Below, in pieces: positions 25,497 to 34,900 of a DNA stretch of 64,000 nt. The notes below the pieces were generated by a model. It ran no database searches and was not told the origin of the DNA. It worked only from the letters and a program-made list of their open reading frames with translations. Origin of the DNA: Gemmatimonadota bacterium (lineage in GTDB: Bacteria > JBHIER01 > G020348925); NCBI GenBank assembly GCA_020348925.1, contig CP070758.1, positions 4,386,548 through 4,450,547 of the forward strand, in the 5' to 3' direction. A program made the position numbers and the translations under genes. The number at the start of each line of letters is the position of its first letter. Within the stretch, counting starts at the first letter, position 1.

Positions 25497-28400
25497 ATGA
25501 GAGCGCAACGGTACTGCCGTGTCATGTTGGGTGGATGTATAATCTGTTTGATTCTTGCCACCCATCTTGTTCATGCGACGGTGGTGCAGCTCACTCTTAA
25601 TGAGCGCATCACTCAAGCAAGTACGATATTGAAGGGTGCGGTGAAAGGTTCACATTCCTATTGGAAGGACGGAATCATTTACACCGACGTTACTCTTCGA
25701 GTGGATCGGTACCTCAAGGGTGAAAGCAACGGCGAGAACTTTATTCTGACCCTACCGGGAGGTCAGGTGGGCGGTATATGTCTGTCGGTTTCTGACGTAC
25801 CGTACTTTTTGGAGGGTGAAGAAGTCATCCTTTTCCTCCAGAAGGGCACTCTTATTCCTCTGGTAGGGTGCTTCCAGGGGAAACTCTCCCTTCATGAGCA
25901 GGCCTTAGTCGGTCTGGACATGAGGGTGATCGAACTCCAAAATAAAATAAACCGCCTTTCCGGATATCCGGAGGATTTTGCCGGCCTCACTCCCCGGGGA
26001 AAACCACTGTTTGTCACTGAGGATGTCCTCTCCCCGCCTATTGTCAAACCTCAAAAGAGGGGCCCCGGTGCCCTGCAACCCGGTATTACGGGTATTACCC
26101 CCAGCGTGGCCTCATCGGGCACCAATACCCAGGTGGTCATAAGCGGATCAGGCTTTGGCACAAATACCGGCCAGGCAAAGGTTGAATTTTACCACGGTCA
26201 GCCCGGGCTCCAGACGTATATTCAGGCCCAGATCATATCCTGGACGAGTACAAGTATCACCTGTGTCGTTCCCTCGGTTTTGCAGGGTTTCAACATTAAC
26301 TGTGCATCCAGCGGAAATGTTGTCGTGACCGACAATACCGGCGTCCAATCCCCAGGATTCATGTATACCATAACCTTCGGATATATGGGTGGGCAGTGGT
26401 CTGGTACTGCTCCCAATGTCGGATTTTTCATCAACGAAAACACCTCAGATTGCACTGGGGAAGGGCAGGCCATACAAAATGCCATGGCCACGTGGACGAA
26501 CTGTGGATCGAGCCTGAGTTTCTCCTATTCCGGTACAAGCACATCTACTGCAGCAGCCCAGGATGGCACAAACCTGATGTGCTGGGTTACGGGCACCGGT
26601 GCCGTTGCCTTGTGCTATCATTTCTTCAATCTCAACAACTGGCCGAACGCGACAATGCCTGAGGTCGATATTGTCTTCGATGATGGTTTCACCTGGACGA
26701 TCGCCTCGACCTCCCCACCACTGAACACGTATGATGTTGAGAGCGTCGCCCTCCATGAATTGGGACATGCTCTGGGATTGGACGACGATTGGACGGTGGT
26801 CGCAGGGGTTCCGAAAGTCTTGTATGCCTGGGGAACCCAACAGCAAATTCGGCGTACCCTTCACGCCTACGATATCAATGGAGCCCAGTGGATATATCCG
26901 GTGACGGGTGGGCAGATTACGGTCAACACAACTGCCTCGACCGGGACGGGATCTCTGGACTGGGCCATCACACAGGCAGAGGCCAATCCAGGACCGGACA
27001 ACATCGTCTTTGCCATCCCGGGGTCTGGCCCCCATACGATCCAGGCCCCGTCGGGGGGCTTCCCGCCACTCATAGATGCCGGGACAACCATTGACGGCTT
27101 TACCCAGCCAAACGCCTCACCCAACAACAATCCCTGGGGGCAGCCATCCAATGCTGCGTTGACGATCGAGATCGATGGCACGCCCATGAACGGGGGGATC
27201 GGTTTTCAGATCATAGGGAGCAATATTACCCTCCGCGGTCTGGCCATCAACAATTTCTACCATCCAGTGACACAATTTGGATGGGGCGTTTTCATGAACG
27301 GTGCCTCAAATTGTCAGATCTGCGGCTGCCACATCGGAACCAATATAACAGCAACAGCGCCTGCACCGAACGGTCTGGGCGTCTATATTAGCGAATACGC
27401 CCGGCTCAATACTATCGGAGGAACAACTCCGGGTGATTTGTGTATCATTTCCGGGAACGGCAGGGACGGAATATACATGGAATTGACCAGCCAAAACAGC
27501 ATCTCAAACTGTTTCATTGGTACGGATTTCACCGGTGCAGGACCACTTGGCAACGGCCAAAACGGTCTTTCCCTGGCCTGGGCTGCTAACACCAACACTA
27601 TCGGTCCCAACAACATAATCGCTTTCAACGGAGGAGACGGCATCAGAAATGACGACCAGGGAAGTCTCGGAACAGTATCCAACATGTTCACCCAGAATTC
27701 CATTCATACCAACACGGGGCTTGGTATCAGCAACATAAACGGCGGTAACGGTGCGATTGTGGCGCCCACGATCACGACCGTTGCAGGTACGTCGGTCAGC
27801 GGCACGACTGTTCCTAACGCCACAGTGGAGATTTTTACAGACCCTGTGGATGAGGGCCAGTGGTATCACGGCACCACGGTATCCGATGGGTCGGGGAATT
27901 TTACCTGGGCCGGTGCGCTCTCCGGACCTTTTGTAACGGCCACGGTGACAGACGGGGCAGGCAACACCTCCAACTTCTCCGCTCCGATGAGTAGCGGTGC
28001 TGTTCAGATAACGGTCACCACCTCACCCCACGGCTTGGGTATAACAGTGGACGGGACACCCTATAGTGCGCCGCAAACCTTCTGGTGGACCTCAGGATCA
28101 TCTCACTCCATTGGCGTCACGTCGCCTCAACCGGGTGGGACAGGAATCCAATACGTCTACAGTAGCTGGAGTAACGGTGGCGCCCAAACCCAGAGCATCA
28201 CGGTCCCCTCCAGTCCCACGACCTACACGGCCAATTTCTCCACTCAGTATCAGTTAACCGCCTCCGTCTTTCCGACTGCGACTCCCCCCTGCGGATCGAT
28301 CACGGCCAATCCGCCCGGACCCTGGTACTCCCCAGGCACGGTCGTAACACTCACGGCACACCCGGATGTAACAAATTATCCTGGGGTGTATTTGGCTTAC

Positions 28401-29414
28401 TGGAGTGGTGGTGCTGGTGGGACGACCAATCCGACCACTGTCACCGTGAATTCTCAACTGACCGTCACCGCCAATCTTACCACATGTCCAGGAAATCGTG
28501 TACGGGGGGATGCGAACGGCGACATGGTCGTTGATGTGGTGGATGTTTTAGCAGTTATCAACCATATTCTGGGTACAGCCCCTCTGACTGGGAATGCTCT
28601 CCTCTGGGCCGACTGCAACAACGACGGAACGATCAACATTTTGGATGCCCTGTTAATAGTAAATAGCATACTGGGCATTGGCAATTGCGCTCCCAAGTTA
28701 GGAGTCTCCACGGCCCAGGTTTGGGCACCGGAGATCTCTTTGAACCATACGAAGGGCTTTGAGCTGTCCCTGATTGTTGATACCAATATGGATATAGCCG
28801 GGGCTCAGATTTCGCTTGATTTTAATCCGGCTGAACTCAGAACAGGTATCCTGAAATTGAACGAGCGCAGTTGCGAAATGACTCTGGCTTCCCATAGCGA
28901 GAGCGGGCGATTGTCGATCGTTGTTTATAGCCTTGAGGGGAATACTATCCCGCCTGGCACTGACCCTATTCTCACCATACCTTTTGAGACGTCGGATCGC
29001 AGGGTTCGGATGTCAGATATTAAAATGAAGTTCGGTGAGGTTGTTGTGGCGGGTAGCTGCAATGAATTTATTCCTGTGGGGATATCGCCAATCACAATTA
29101 AGCCCGATGATTCGATGCCACTGAGCTTCAGCCTGTCTCAGAACTATCCCAATCCCTGCAATCCCTCATCAGATATTAAATATCGGATTGGAGATACCCG
29201 TTCCCCCGCCCACATCAGCCTGAAAATCTACAACATCCTTGGGCAGGAAGTGCGGACGCTGGTTGACAAGATGCAGGAACCAGGATATTATACAGCAACC
29301 TGGGATGGAAGGGATGGCACCGGCAGACAGGTTCCGAGTGGCGTGTATTTTTACACACTTTCAGCCTCCGATGGTCAGTGGTCGGATACAAAACGAATGG
29401 TCTTGCTGAAGTAA
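25497..29414 (+). CDS. Giant secreted metzincin protease with beta-helix, dockerin and FlgD/T9SS-type domains
   Basis: A 1305-aa exported protein. In order: signal peptide (about 1-27); an N-terminal domain (28-185); an IPT/TIG fold (ITPSVASSGTNTQVVISGSGFG); a matrixin-like zinc protease with H420-E421-L-G-H424 followed by ALGLDD, where Asp430 takes the place of the third ligand; a right-handed beta-helix of NosD type (about 480-760); InlB-like strand repeats (about 845-1000); a dockerin pair (DANGDMVVDVVDVLAVI, DCNNDGTINILDALLIV); a cohesin-like fold; and the FlgD/T9SS-type C-terminal domain (SQNYPNPCNPSSD, NILGQEV). AAAGGAGG precedes the ATG. It likely degrades or binds external protein or glycan; the target is unknown. 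Confidence 0.88.
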   Translation: MRAQRYCRVMLGGCIICLILATHLVHATVVQLTLNERITQASTILKGAVKGSHSYWKDGIIYTDVTLRVDRYLKGESNGENFILTLPGGQVGGICLSVSDVPYFLEGEEVILFLQKGTLIPLVGCFQGKLSLHEQALVGLDMRVIELQNKINRLSGYPEDFAGLTPRGKPLFVTEDVLSPPIVKPQKRGPGALQPGITGITPSVASSGTNTQVVISGSGFGTNTGQAKVEFYHGQPGLQTYIQAQIISWTSTSITCVVPSVLQGFNINCASSGNVVVTDNTGVQSPGFMYTITFGYMGGQWSGTAPNVGFFINENTSDCTGEGQAIQNAMATWTNCGSSLSFSYSGTSTSTAAAQDGTNLMCWVTGTGAVALCYHFFNLNNWPNATMPEVDIVFDDGFTWTIASTSPPLNTYDVESVALHELGHALGLDDDWTVVAGVPKVLYAWGTQQQIRRTLHAYDINGAQWIYPVTGGQITVNTTASTGTGSLDWAITQAEANPGPDNIVFAIPGSGPHTIQAPSGGFPPLIDAGTTIDGFTQPNASPNNNPWGQPSNAALTIEIDGTPMNGGIGFQIIGSNITLRGLAINNFYHPVTQFGWGVFMNGASNCQICGCHIGTNITATAPAPNGLGVYISEYARLNTIGGTTPGDLCIISGNGRDGIYMELTSQNSISNCFIGTDFTGAGPLGNGQNGLSLAWAANTNTIGPNNIIAFNGGDGIRNDDQGSLGTVSNMFTQNSIHTNTGLGISNINGGNGAIVAPTITTVAGTSVSGTTVPNATVEIFTDPVDEGQWYHGTTVSDGSGNFTWAGALSGPFVTATVTDGAGNTSNFSAPMSSGAVQITVTTSPHGLGITVDGTPYSAPQTFWWTSGSSHSIGVTSPQPGGTGIQYVYSSWSNGGAQTQSITVPSSPTTYTANFSTQYQLTASVFPTATPPCGSITANPPGPWYSPGTVVTLTAHPDVTNYPGVYLAYWSGGAGGTTNPTTVTVNSQLTVTANLTTCPGNRVRGDANGDMVVDVVDVLAVINHILGTAPLTGNALLWADCNNDGTINILDALLIVNSILGIGNCAPKLGVSTAQVWAPEISLNHTKGFELSLIVDTNMDIAGAQISLDFNPAELRTGILKLNERSCEMTLASHSESGRLSIVVYSLEGNTIPPGTDPILTIPFETSDRRVRMSDIKMKFGEVVVAGSCNEFIPVGISPITIKPDDSMPLSFSLSQNYPNPCNPSSDIKYRIGDTRSPAHISLKIYNILGQEVRTLVDKMQEPGYYTATWDGRDGTGRQVPSGVYFYTLSASDGQWSDTKRMVLLK

Positions 29415-29434
29415 TGTCCTGAAATTTTGAATGT

Positions 29435-29476
29435 ACTCAAAAACCCTCTTCAGAATATTCAGGAGGGTTTTTGAGT
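29435..29476 (+). terminator. Hairpin terminator after the giant protease gene
   Basis: Perfect 14-bp arms ACTCAAAAACCCTC and GAGGGTTTTTGAGT around a 14-nt loop, 20 bp after the stop codon. The T-rich 3' arm and symmetric A-rich 5' arm allow termination in both directions. Confidence 0.8.
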
Positions 29477-29561
29477 ATGTGTCAGTTTCAACTTGCCGTG
29501 GAACGGAAAAAGTCATAAGTTAAAAAGAAAGACCACAACCTGATTTCACACGGAGGTATAT

Positions 29562-32500
29562 ATGTCGAGACGCCAATCCGTTCTCTTCCTCCTTGTTCTT
29601 CTCGTGTCGATACATACAATGAATACCCTTGGTGTTGAAAGCAACGAAAGATTCATCGACGAATGGCTTGTTCTGGGAGCTTTCACATATGAACAAGAGC
29701 AGGAGCGCCTGGCTGTCGATTTCCTTCAGGGCGAACATAATGTCATTCCCTATGACGGTGCTGTCACTTCCGGTAAGATCTGGAAAAAATTGCGCATTGA
29801 TTACAAGGGCAAACTCGATTTTATCACGCAGGGCGACTTTGGCGACACAGAGAACACCGTCTGCTACGCGCACGCTTTTATACGGAGTCCGACGGAACAC
29901 AATGCCTTCCTTCTAGTCGGCAGCGACGATGCCGTAAGAATTTACGTCAACGGCATTGACGTCCATTATCACGAAATCCCTCGGGGTTGGAGGCCTGATC
30001 AGGATACGGTTATGGTTCGTCTCGGAATTGGTTGGAACCGGCTGACGGCCAAAGTAGCCAATGGTGTCGGAGATTTTGCTCTGTCGGTGCGATTGGTAGA
30101 CGAGCAATTCGAACCTCTCAGAGATATTCAGTCTCAGAGTGAAAATCCTGCGGGAAGAGGAGCATTTGAAATGATTTCTGTCAGTCCTCATCTTCGTATC
30201 ATGGACACGGGGTTTTCCGGTTTCTCGATGACCGGTCAAGATCTCCGCCTCGAACTGTTTGCCGACATTCTCAATCTCGGGACCGAAAAACCGGCGAAGG
30301 CTGATGTGCGACTGGAGGGCGCCTTTGGCGAAGCCCGGAAATACCGAATAGAGCGTCATCCATACGAGCGGATTTTGTTTCAATTCACACCGGTGGAAAT
30401 TGAACGTCTTGCGCATGGCGACAAGCGGTTGAAGATTGAACTTGTGTGGGATGGACACTTTGACTCGGAACAGCTGATCTTCGAACCGTGGGACGCTCTC
30501 AAGAGCCTGCTTGCGGGGATTGAGTTGCGAGGTTGGACATACTGCTCGGGTGATGTTGATGTGGCCACCACAGATTATCTCGAAGGGACGAAATGGGTGC
30601 CCTACACGCCTGATGGGGTTGTCGAAATACCAACGGGCGTAGTAACCTTTGCGAATCGTTTTATTCTGCCCCCTGAACTTATCGGTTTTCCGTTATCACT
30701 ATATATTCCTGAGAAATATGAACACTCGCAATTTTGGATAAACCGAAAAGAGCAGAAGGTGCAGGAGGGAAAATTGCACCTGGCACAAGCGGAGGAGAAC
30801 GCACACAGTATGTTCATCATCGCACGGATTGACTCTCTGAAGGGAAAACCGCCCTTCCTCTCAAAAATCAACCCAACAATGGACTCGTTCTCTCTCTTGA
30901 GTGCTGATGCGTACTGGGCGCCGGTCTTCACCGGCGGTCAGGTTGCTCTCATCGATGAAACCGCATCTGAATTGCTCATCGCCGCTTTACGAGAAGACAA
31001 ATCGGAGTTTTTCAACCTGGTCGACAGGGAAGCCCGTCGCTTTCATGACGTCTCCCCACGGATCAAAGAGAACACGATCAATGTCATCGGCAACGCCCAT
31101 ATCGACATGGCCTGGCTGTGGCCCTGGTCCGAGACCGTGGATGTGTGCCAGGTGACCTTTGAGCGCGCCCTGAAAAATATGGAACACTATCCGGATTTCC
31201 TGTACGCACAAAGTCAGGCTCAGGCCTATGCCTGGATGGAAGAACGCCATCCTGAGCTGTTTGAGAGAATAAGAAAACGAGTTGAGGAGGGAAGATGGAT
31301 CATCGTCGGCGGAACGTGGGTCGAGCCTGACAACAACCTGCCCAGCGGCGAATCACAGGTTCGACAGATTCTTTACGGCAAAAGGTATTTTAAAGAGAAA
31401 TTCGGCTTTGATGTGAATATCGGGTGGATACCCGATTCCTTCGGATATGCTTGGACCCTGCCCCAGATCTATCGAAAGTCCGGTTTCAAATACTTTGTTA
31501 CCCAGAAACTGACCTGGAACGATACCAACGAGTTCCCATACAAAGTCTTCCACTGGCAAAGCCCCGACGGCAGCCGGCTCTTTTGCTATTTTCCCTACAC
31601 ATATACTCATGACCTGGGTCCGAGGCGCCTGGCCGAGCAATTTCTTGACTATCATAAACGCACCGGATTGAAGGATCAACTTGTCCTCTACGGGACAGGG
31701 GACCATGGCGGCGGACCGTCGGAGCAGATGATCGACCGGGTCCAAACCCTCAATGAAATTGGCACGTTCCCCACCGTTCGCCAGGCGAACCCCCAGCGTT
31801 TCCTTGATAATCTTGAGCAACAGACGGAAGACCTTCCAGTCTGCAATGATGAGCTATACCTTGAATACCACCGCGGTTGTTATACAACCCAGGCTCTCAT
31901 CAAAGAGCGGAACCGGCGGTGTGAGATGCTTCTGGAGACAGCGGAGAAACTTGCCTCGTTTTCGCAGTTACCATATCCCGCCGAGGATCTCGAGAAGGCC
32001 TGGAAAAAGACCCTCTTCAACCAATTTCACGACATCCTGCCCGGGTCTTGCATCCCCCAGGTGGTGGTCGATGCCAACGTCGACTATGATTGGGTGGAGA
32101 AAAAACTGAATGGTATCATCTCAGGGTCTCTCGGGGATATAGCCGGACGAATTCATATACACAGCAGAAAAGGAATCCCGGACCGGACGGATATGAAAGA
32201 GACGATGGAGATTCCTGTCGTTGTATTCAATCCCTTCTCATGGTCTCGAAGCGATATTGTAAAAATTGTCCCTGACCTTTCTTCGCTGCAGAATTTCCAT
32301 ATATCCGATCAAAGTGGTATTGAATGTGTGCACCAGGAGTATGGTGATACACTTCTCTTTTTTGCCAAGGATGTTCCACCTCTTGGATATAAGACCTATT
32401 GGATCCTGGCCCCCTCGGCTCGCACTCCTCATAACATAACCAATGCGACTGGAAACAGTATTTCCAGTCAGTGGTTCCAACTTGACATCAATCCCCAAAC

Positions 32501-33485
32501 GGGCAACTGGGCTAGATTGTATGACAGGAAAAGGCAGGTGGATGTTCTGGAGCCTGGCATGGCGGGAAACGTATTGCAGGCTTTTGAGGATGTCCCTGAA
32601 GCCTGGGATGCCTGGAATATCGGCTACACCGGAAGGAGTTGGAATATCGAAGATGTGGAAAGTATCGAAATCATCGAACAAGGTCCTCTCCGCGCCAGGA
32701 TGCGTATCGTCCGGACCTTTGGAAAATCCCGTTTCATTCAGGATATCATTCTCTACAATGATATTGCCAGAATCGATGTTGAAAACCAGATCGACTGGCA
32801 TGAAGATCATATCCTCTTAAAGGCCGCCTTTCCCGTCAATGTGCGGAGCGACGTGGTCACCTGTGAAATACCCTATGGCACCATAGATCGGAAGACCATG
32901 CCTGTGACCTCTCAGGACAGTGCCAAATTTGAAATCTCGGCCCATAAGTGGATTGACATGTCCGATGGTTCATACGGTGTCGGGCTGTTGAACGATAGCA
33001 AATATGGCCATGATGTCAGGGGAAACATGATGCGCATCACCCTGCTCCGATCCCCCAAGTGGCCGGATCCCGGGGCTGATATGGGGCATCATTCTTTCAC
33101 CTATTCCCTCTATCCCCATGCCGGGGACTGGCGAGAAGCACAGACCCACCGCCGTGGCTACGAACTGAACTGTCCGCTGATCGCTCGCATTGAATCACCC
33201 CACACAGGCGAATTGCCGCCTCAACACTCCTTCGTTTCAATCGAACCGGAAAATGTCGTCCTGTCGGTCGCCAAGAAAGCCGAAGACAGTGAGAACCTCA
33301 TCGTGAGATTCTACGAGCTGTGTGGAACGGAAACACGAGCCGAAATCTCTCTTCCCCTTTCGTTTCGGGGAGCTCATGAAACAGATCTCCTGGAAAATCT
33401 CGGGAGTGAGCTTGAGGTTAAGGGAAACACAATTTATGTTCCCACCAAACCCTATGAGATCAAAACGATAACCGTCGAGTTTTAA
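29562..33485 (+). CDS. Secreted GH38 alpha-mannosidase
   Basis: A 1307-aa exported glycoside hydrolase. A signal peptide (SVLFLLVLLVSIHTMNTLG) is followed by about 480 residues of beta-rich N-terminal domains and then the GH38 catalytic domain from about residue 505. The zinc/sugar site is H513-I-D515 (NAHIDMAWLWPW), and the nucleophile is Asp625 in WIPDSFGYAWTLPQI. The long C-terminal half contains the usual beta-sandwich regions of GH38 enzymes. GGAGG lies 8 nt before the ATG. It should trim alpha-linked mannose from glycans or glycoproteins outside the cytoplasm. Together with the upstream dockerin-bearing protein it suggests glycoprotein or polysaccharide use. Confidence 0.93.
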   Translation: MSRRQSVLFLLVLLVSIHTMNTLGVESNERFIDEWLVLGAFTYEQEQERLAVDFLQGEHNVIPYDGAVTSGKIWKKLRIDYKGKLDFITQGDFGDTENTVCYAHAFIRSPTEHNAFLLVGSDDAVRIYVNGIDVHYHEIPRGWRPDQDTVMVRLGIGWNRLTAKVANGVGDFALSVRLVDEQFEPLRDIQSQSENPAGRGAFEMISVSPHLRIMDTGFSGFSMTGQDLRLELFADILNLGTEKPAKADVRLEGAFGEARKYRIERHPYERILFQFTPVEIERLAHGDKRLKIELVWDGHFDSEQLIFEPWDALKSLLAGIELRGWTYCSGDVDVATTDYLEGTKWVPYTPDGVVEIPTGVVTFANRFILPPELIGFPLSLYIPEKYEHSQFWINRKEQKVQEGKLHLAQAEENAHSMFIIARIDSLKGKPPFLSKINPTMDSFSLLSADAYWAPVFTGGQVALIDETASELLIAALREDKSEFFNLVDREARRFHDVSPRIKENTINVIGNAHIDMAWLWPWSETVDVCQVTFERALKNMEHYPDFLYAQSQAQAYAWMEERHPELFERIRKRVEEGRWIIVGGTWVEPDNNLPSGESQVRQILYGKRYFKEKFGFDVNIGWIPDSFGYAWTLPQIYRKSGFKYFVTQKLTWNDTNEFPYKVFHWQSPDGSRLFCYFPYTYTHDLGPRRLAEQFLDYHKRTGLKDQLVLYGTGDHGGGPSEQMIDRVQTLNEIGTFPTVRQANPQRFLDNLEQQTEDLPVCNDELYLEYHRGCYTTQALIKERNRRCEMLLETAEKLASFSQLPYPAEDLEKAWKKTLFNQFHDILPGSCIPQVVVDANVDYDWVEKKLNGIISGSLGDIAGRIHIHSRKGIPDRTDMKETMEIPVVVFNPFSWSRSDIVKIVPDLSSLQNFHISDQSGIECVHQEYGDTLLFFAKDVPPLGYKTYWILAPSARTPHNITNATGNSISSQWFQLDINPQTGNWARLYDRKRQVDVLEPGMAGNVLQAFEDVPEAWDAWNIGYTGRSWNIEDVESIEIIEQGPLRARMRIVRTFGKSRFIQDIILYNDIARIDVENQIDWHEDHILLKAAFPVNVRSDVVTCEIPYGTIDRKTMPVTSQDSAKFEISAHKWIDMSDGSYGVGLLNDSKYGHDVRGNMMRITLLRSPKWPDPGADMGHHSFTYSLYPHAGDWREAQTHRRGYELNCPLIARIESPHTGELPPQHSFVSIEPENVVLSVAKKAEDSENLIVRFYELCGTETRAEISLPLSFRGAHETDLLENLGSELEVKGNTIYVPTKPYEIKTITVEF

Positions 33486-33633
33486 AATGATTCCAATCTC
33501 AATAAAAAAACTTAAATCGATAGGATATTTTCTTGAAAGCGGAGCGCGATGAGAATATATTTGTTTCTGTTGCGATATTTTTTGAAAACTCCCAATGGAT
33601 TCTCTGAAACCTGCATGATTGACTGAGTATATA

Positions 33634-34896
33634 ATGAGCAGAGAGAGAGACGAAGAATACATTGAGGCCAAGTGGAAACTGGAAATGCAACTCCAGGAGG
33701 CCACGTCAAAATTGGAGGAGATGGTCAGAAACTGGTCTGACGAGCTGTTGAAAAAGCACCGGCTTTTAGCTGAGCAACAGGAGCGTGTCCGGGAAGCTTA
33801 CGAAGCACTCCAGGAAAAAGACCAAAAGCTCGAGGAATCTGAGCGAAAGTACAGGGCCATCGTCGAGAGTGCGGGAGATGCCATCATCTCACTGGATGCC
33901 GAGAATACGGTACTCTCCTGGAACGAAGGCGCTCATGAGGTATTCGGCTATTCACAAGATGAGGCGATCGGTAAGAATATCGATGAGCTCCTCATCAAAG
34001 AGGATATTAGAGATGAAGCGCTTCAACTGACTCGCAAAGCCCACGGCGGCGAGAAGATCATGACCTTCGAATCCGTTCGGTATGCGAAGGATGGCAGACC
34101 CAAGAACGTCCTCATCACCGCGACACCCCTGAAGGATCCTCAAGGACGCACATATGCAATCTCCCTCATTTACAAGGATATTACACAACTGAAAATTGCG
34201 CAGCAGCGCCTCATCCAATCCGAGAAGCAGGCGGCTTTGGGTCTTATTGCGGGCAGTATCGGCCACGAGTTGAACAACGCTGTGGGTGAAATGCTCATCT
34301 ACGCGAACCTGCTCAAGAAGAACCCGGAGGATGTCGAGCAGGTGAAGGAACTGATCGATACAATTGGTGAGATCGTGGAGAGGTGTTCCATCCACAGTCG
34401 CGACCTTCTGTCCCTTTCACGGCCGGCCGAACCTGAGATGAAAACCCTTTCTCTTGAGACAATCCTCGAGGATACAACCCAGACAATGGTCACGTGTGGT
34501 CTCCTGAAACGGTTCACCATTGTCCGAGACTATACTCCCAATCTCCCATCGGTCCTCGGTGACAGGAATCAGATTGAGCAGATCATCAGAAATCTTGAGA
34601 TCAATGGTGCTCACGCCATGGGTGATGAGGGAACGCTGACGATAGGGACAAGATGTTCGAAGGACGGGCAGTTTGTCGAATTCCTCATCAAAGATACAGG
34701 CCACGGAATGTCGCAGGAGATCCGGGAGAAAATCTTCGAACCCTTTTATACGACGAAATGCGACGGCGCAGGAACGGGATTAGGCATGCATGTTGTTAAA
34801 GGAATTGTGGAACAGCATAAGGGTTATATACGTATCGAAAGTGAGGTGGGCAAAGGGACGACAATGATTGTCGGCATTCCCACGAGGAAGAGATAA
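33634..34896 (+). CDS. Soluble PAS-domain histidine kinase
   Basis: A 420-aa cytoplasmic kinase with no membrane segment. Residues 1-65 form a charged coiled coil (EMQLQEATSKLEEMV, LAEQQERVREAYEALQ). A PAS domain follows (about 70-185; IVESAGDAIISLDAEN, VFGYSQDEAIG, plus a PAC tail), then a HisKA box with GSIGHELNNAVGEM, and a HATPase with N box NLEINGAHAMG, DTGHGM and GTGLGMHVVKG. The start ATG 33634 is preferred to an in-frame TTG at 33619; neither has a strong ribosome site. Its stop is 4 bp before the next start, so it is co-transcribed with the ThyX-like gene. No response regulator is adjacent. Confidence 0.88.
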   Translation: MSRERDEEYIEAKWKLEMQLQEATSKLEEMVRNWSDELLKKHRLLAEQQERVREAYEALQEKDQKLEESERKYRAIVESAGDAIISLDAENTVLSWNEGAHEVFGYSQDEAIGKNIDELLIKEDIRDEALQLTRKAHGGEKIMTFESVRYAKDGRPKNVLITATPLKDPQGRTYAISLIYKDITQLKIAQQRLIQSEKQAALGLIAGSIGHELNNAVGEMLIYANLLKKNPEDVEQVKELIDTIGEIVERCSIHSRDLLSLSRPAEPEMKTLSLETILEDTTQTMVTCGLLKRFTIVRDYTPNLPSVLGDRNQIEQIIRNLEINGAHAMGDEGTLTIGTRCSKDGQFVEFLIKDTGHGMSQEIREKIFEPFYTTKCDGAGTGLGMHVVKGIVEQHKGYIRIESEVGKGTTMIVGIPTRKR

Positions 34897-34900
34897 ACGA

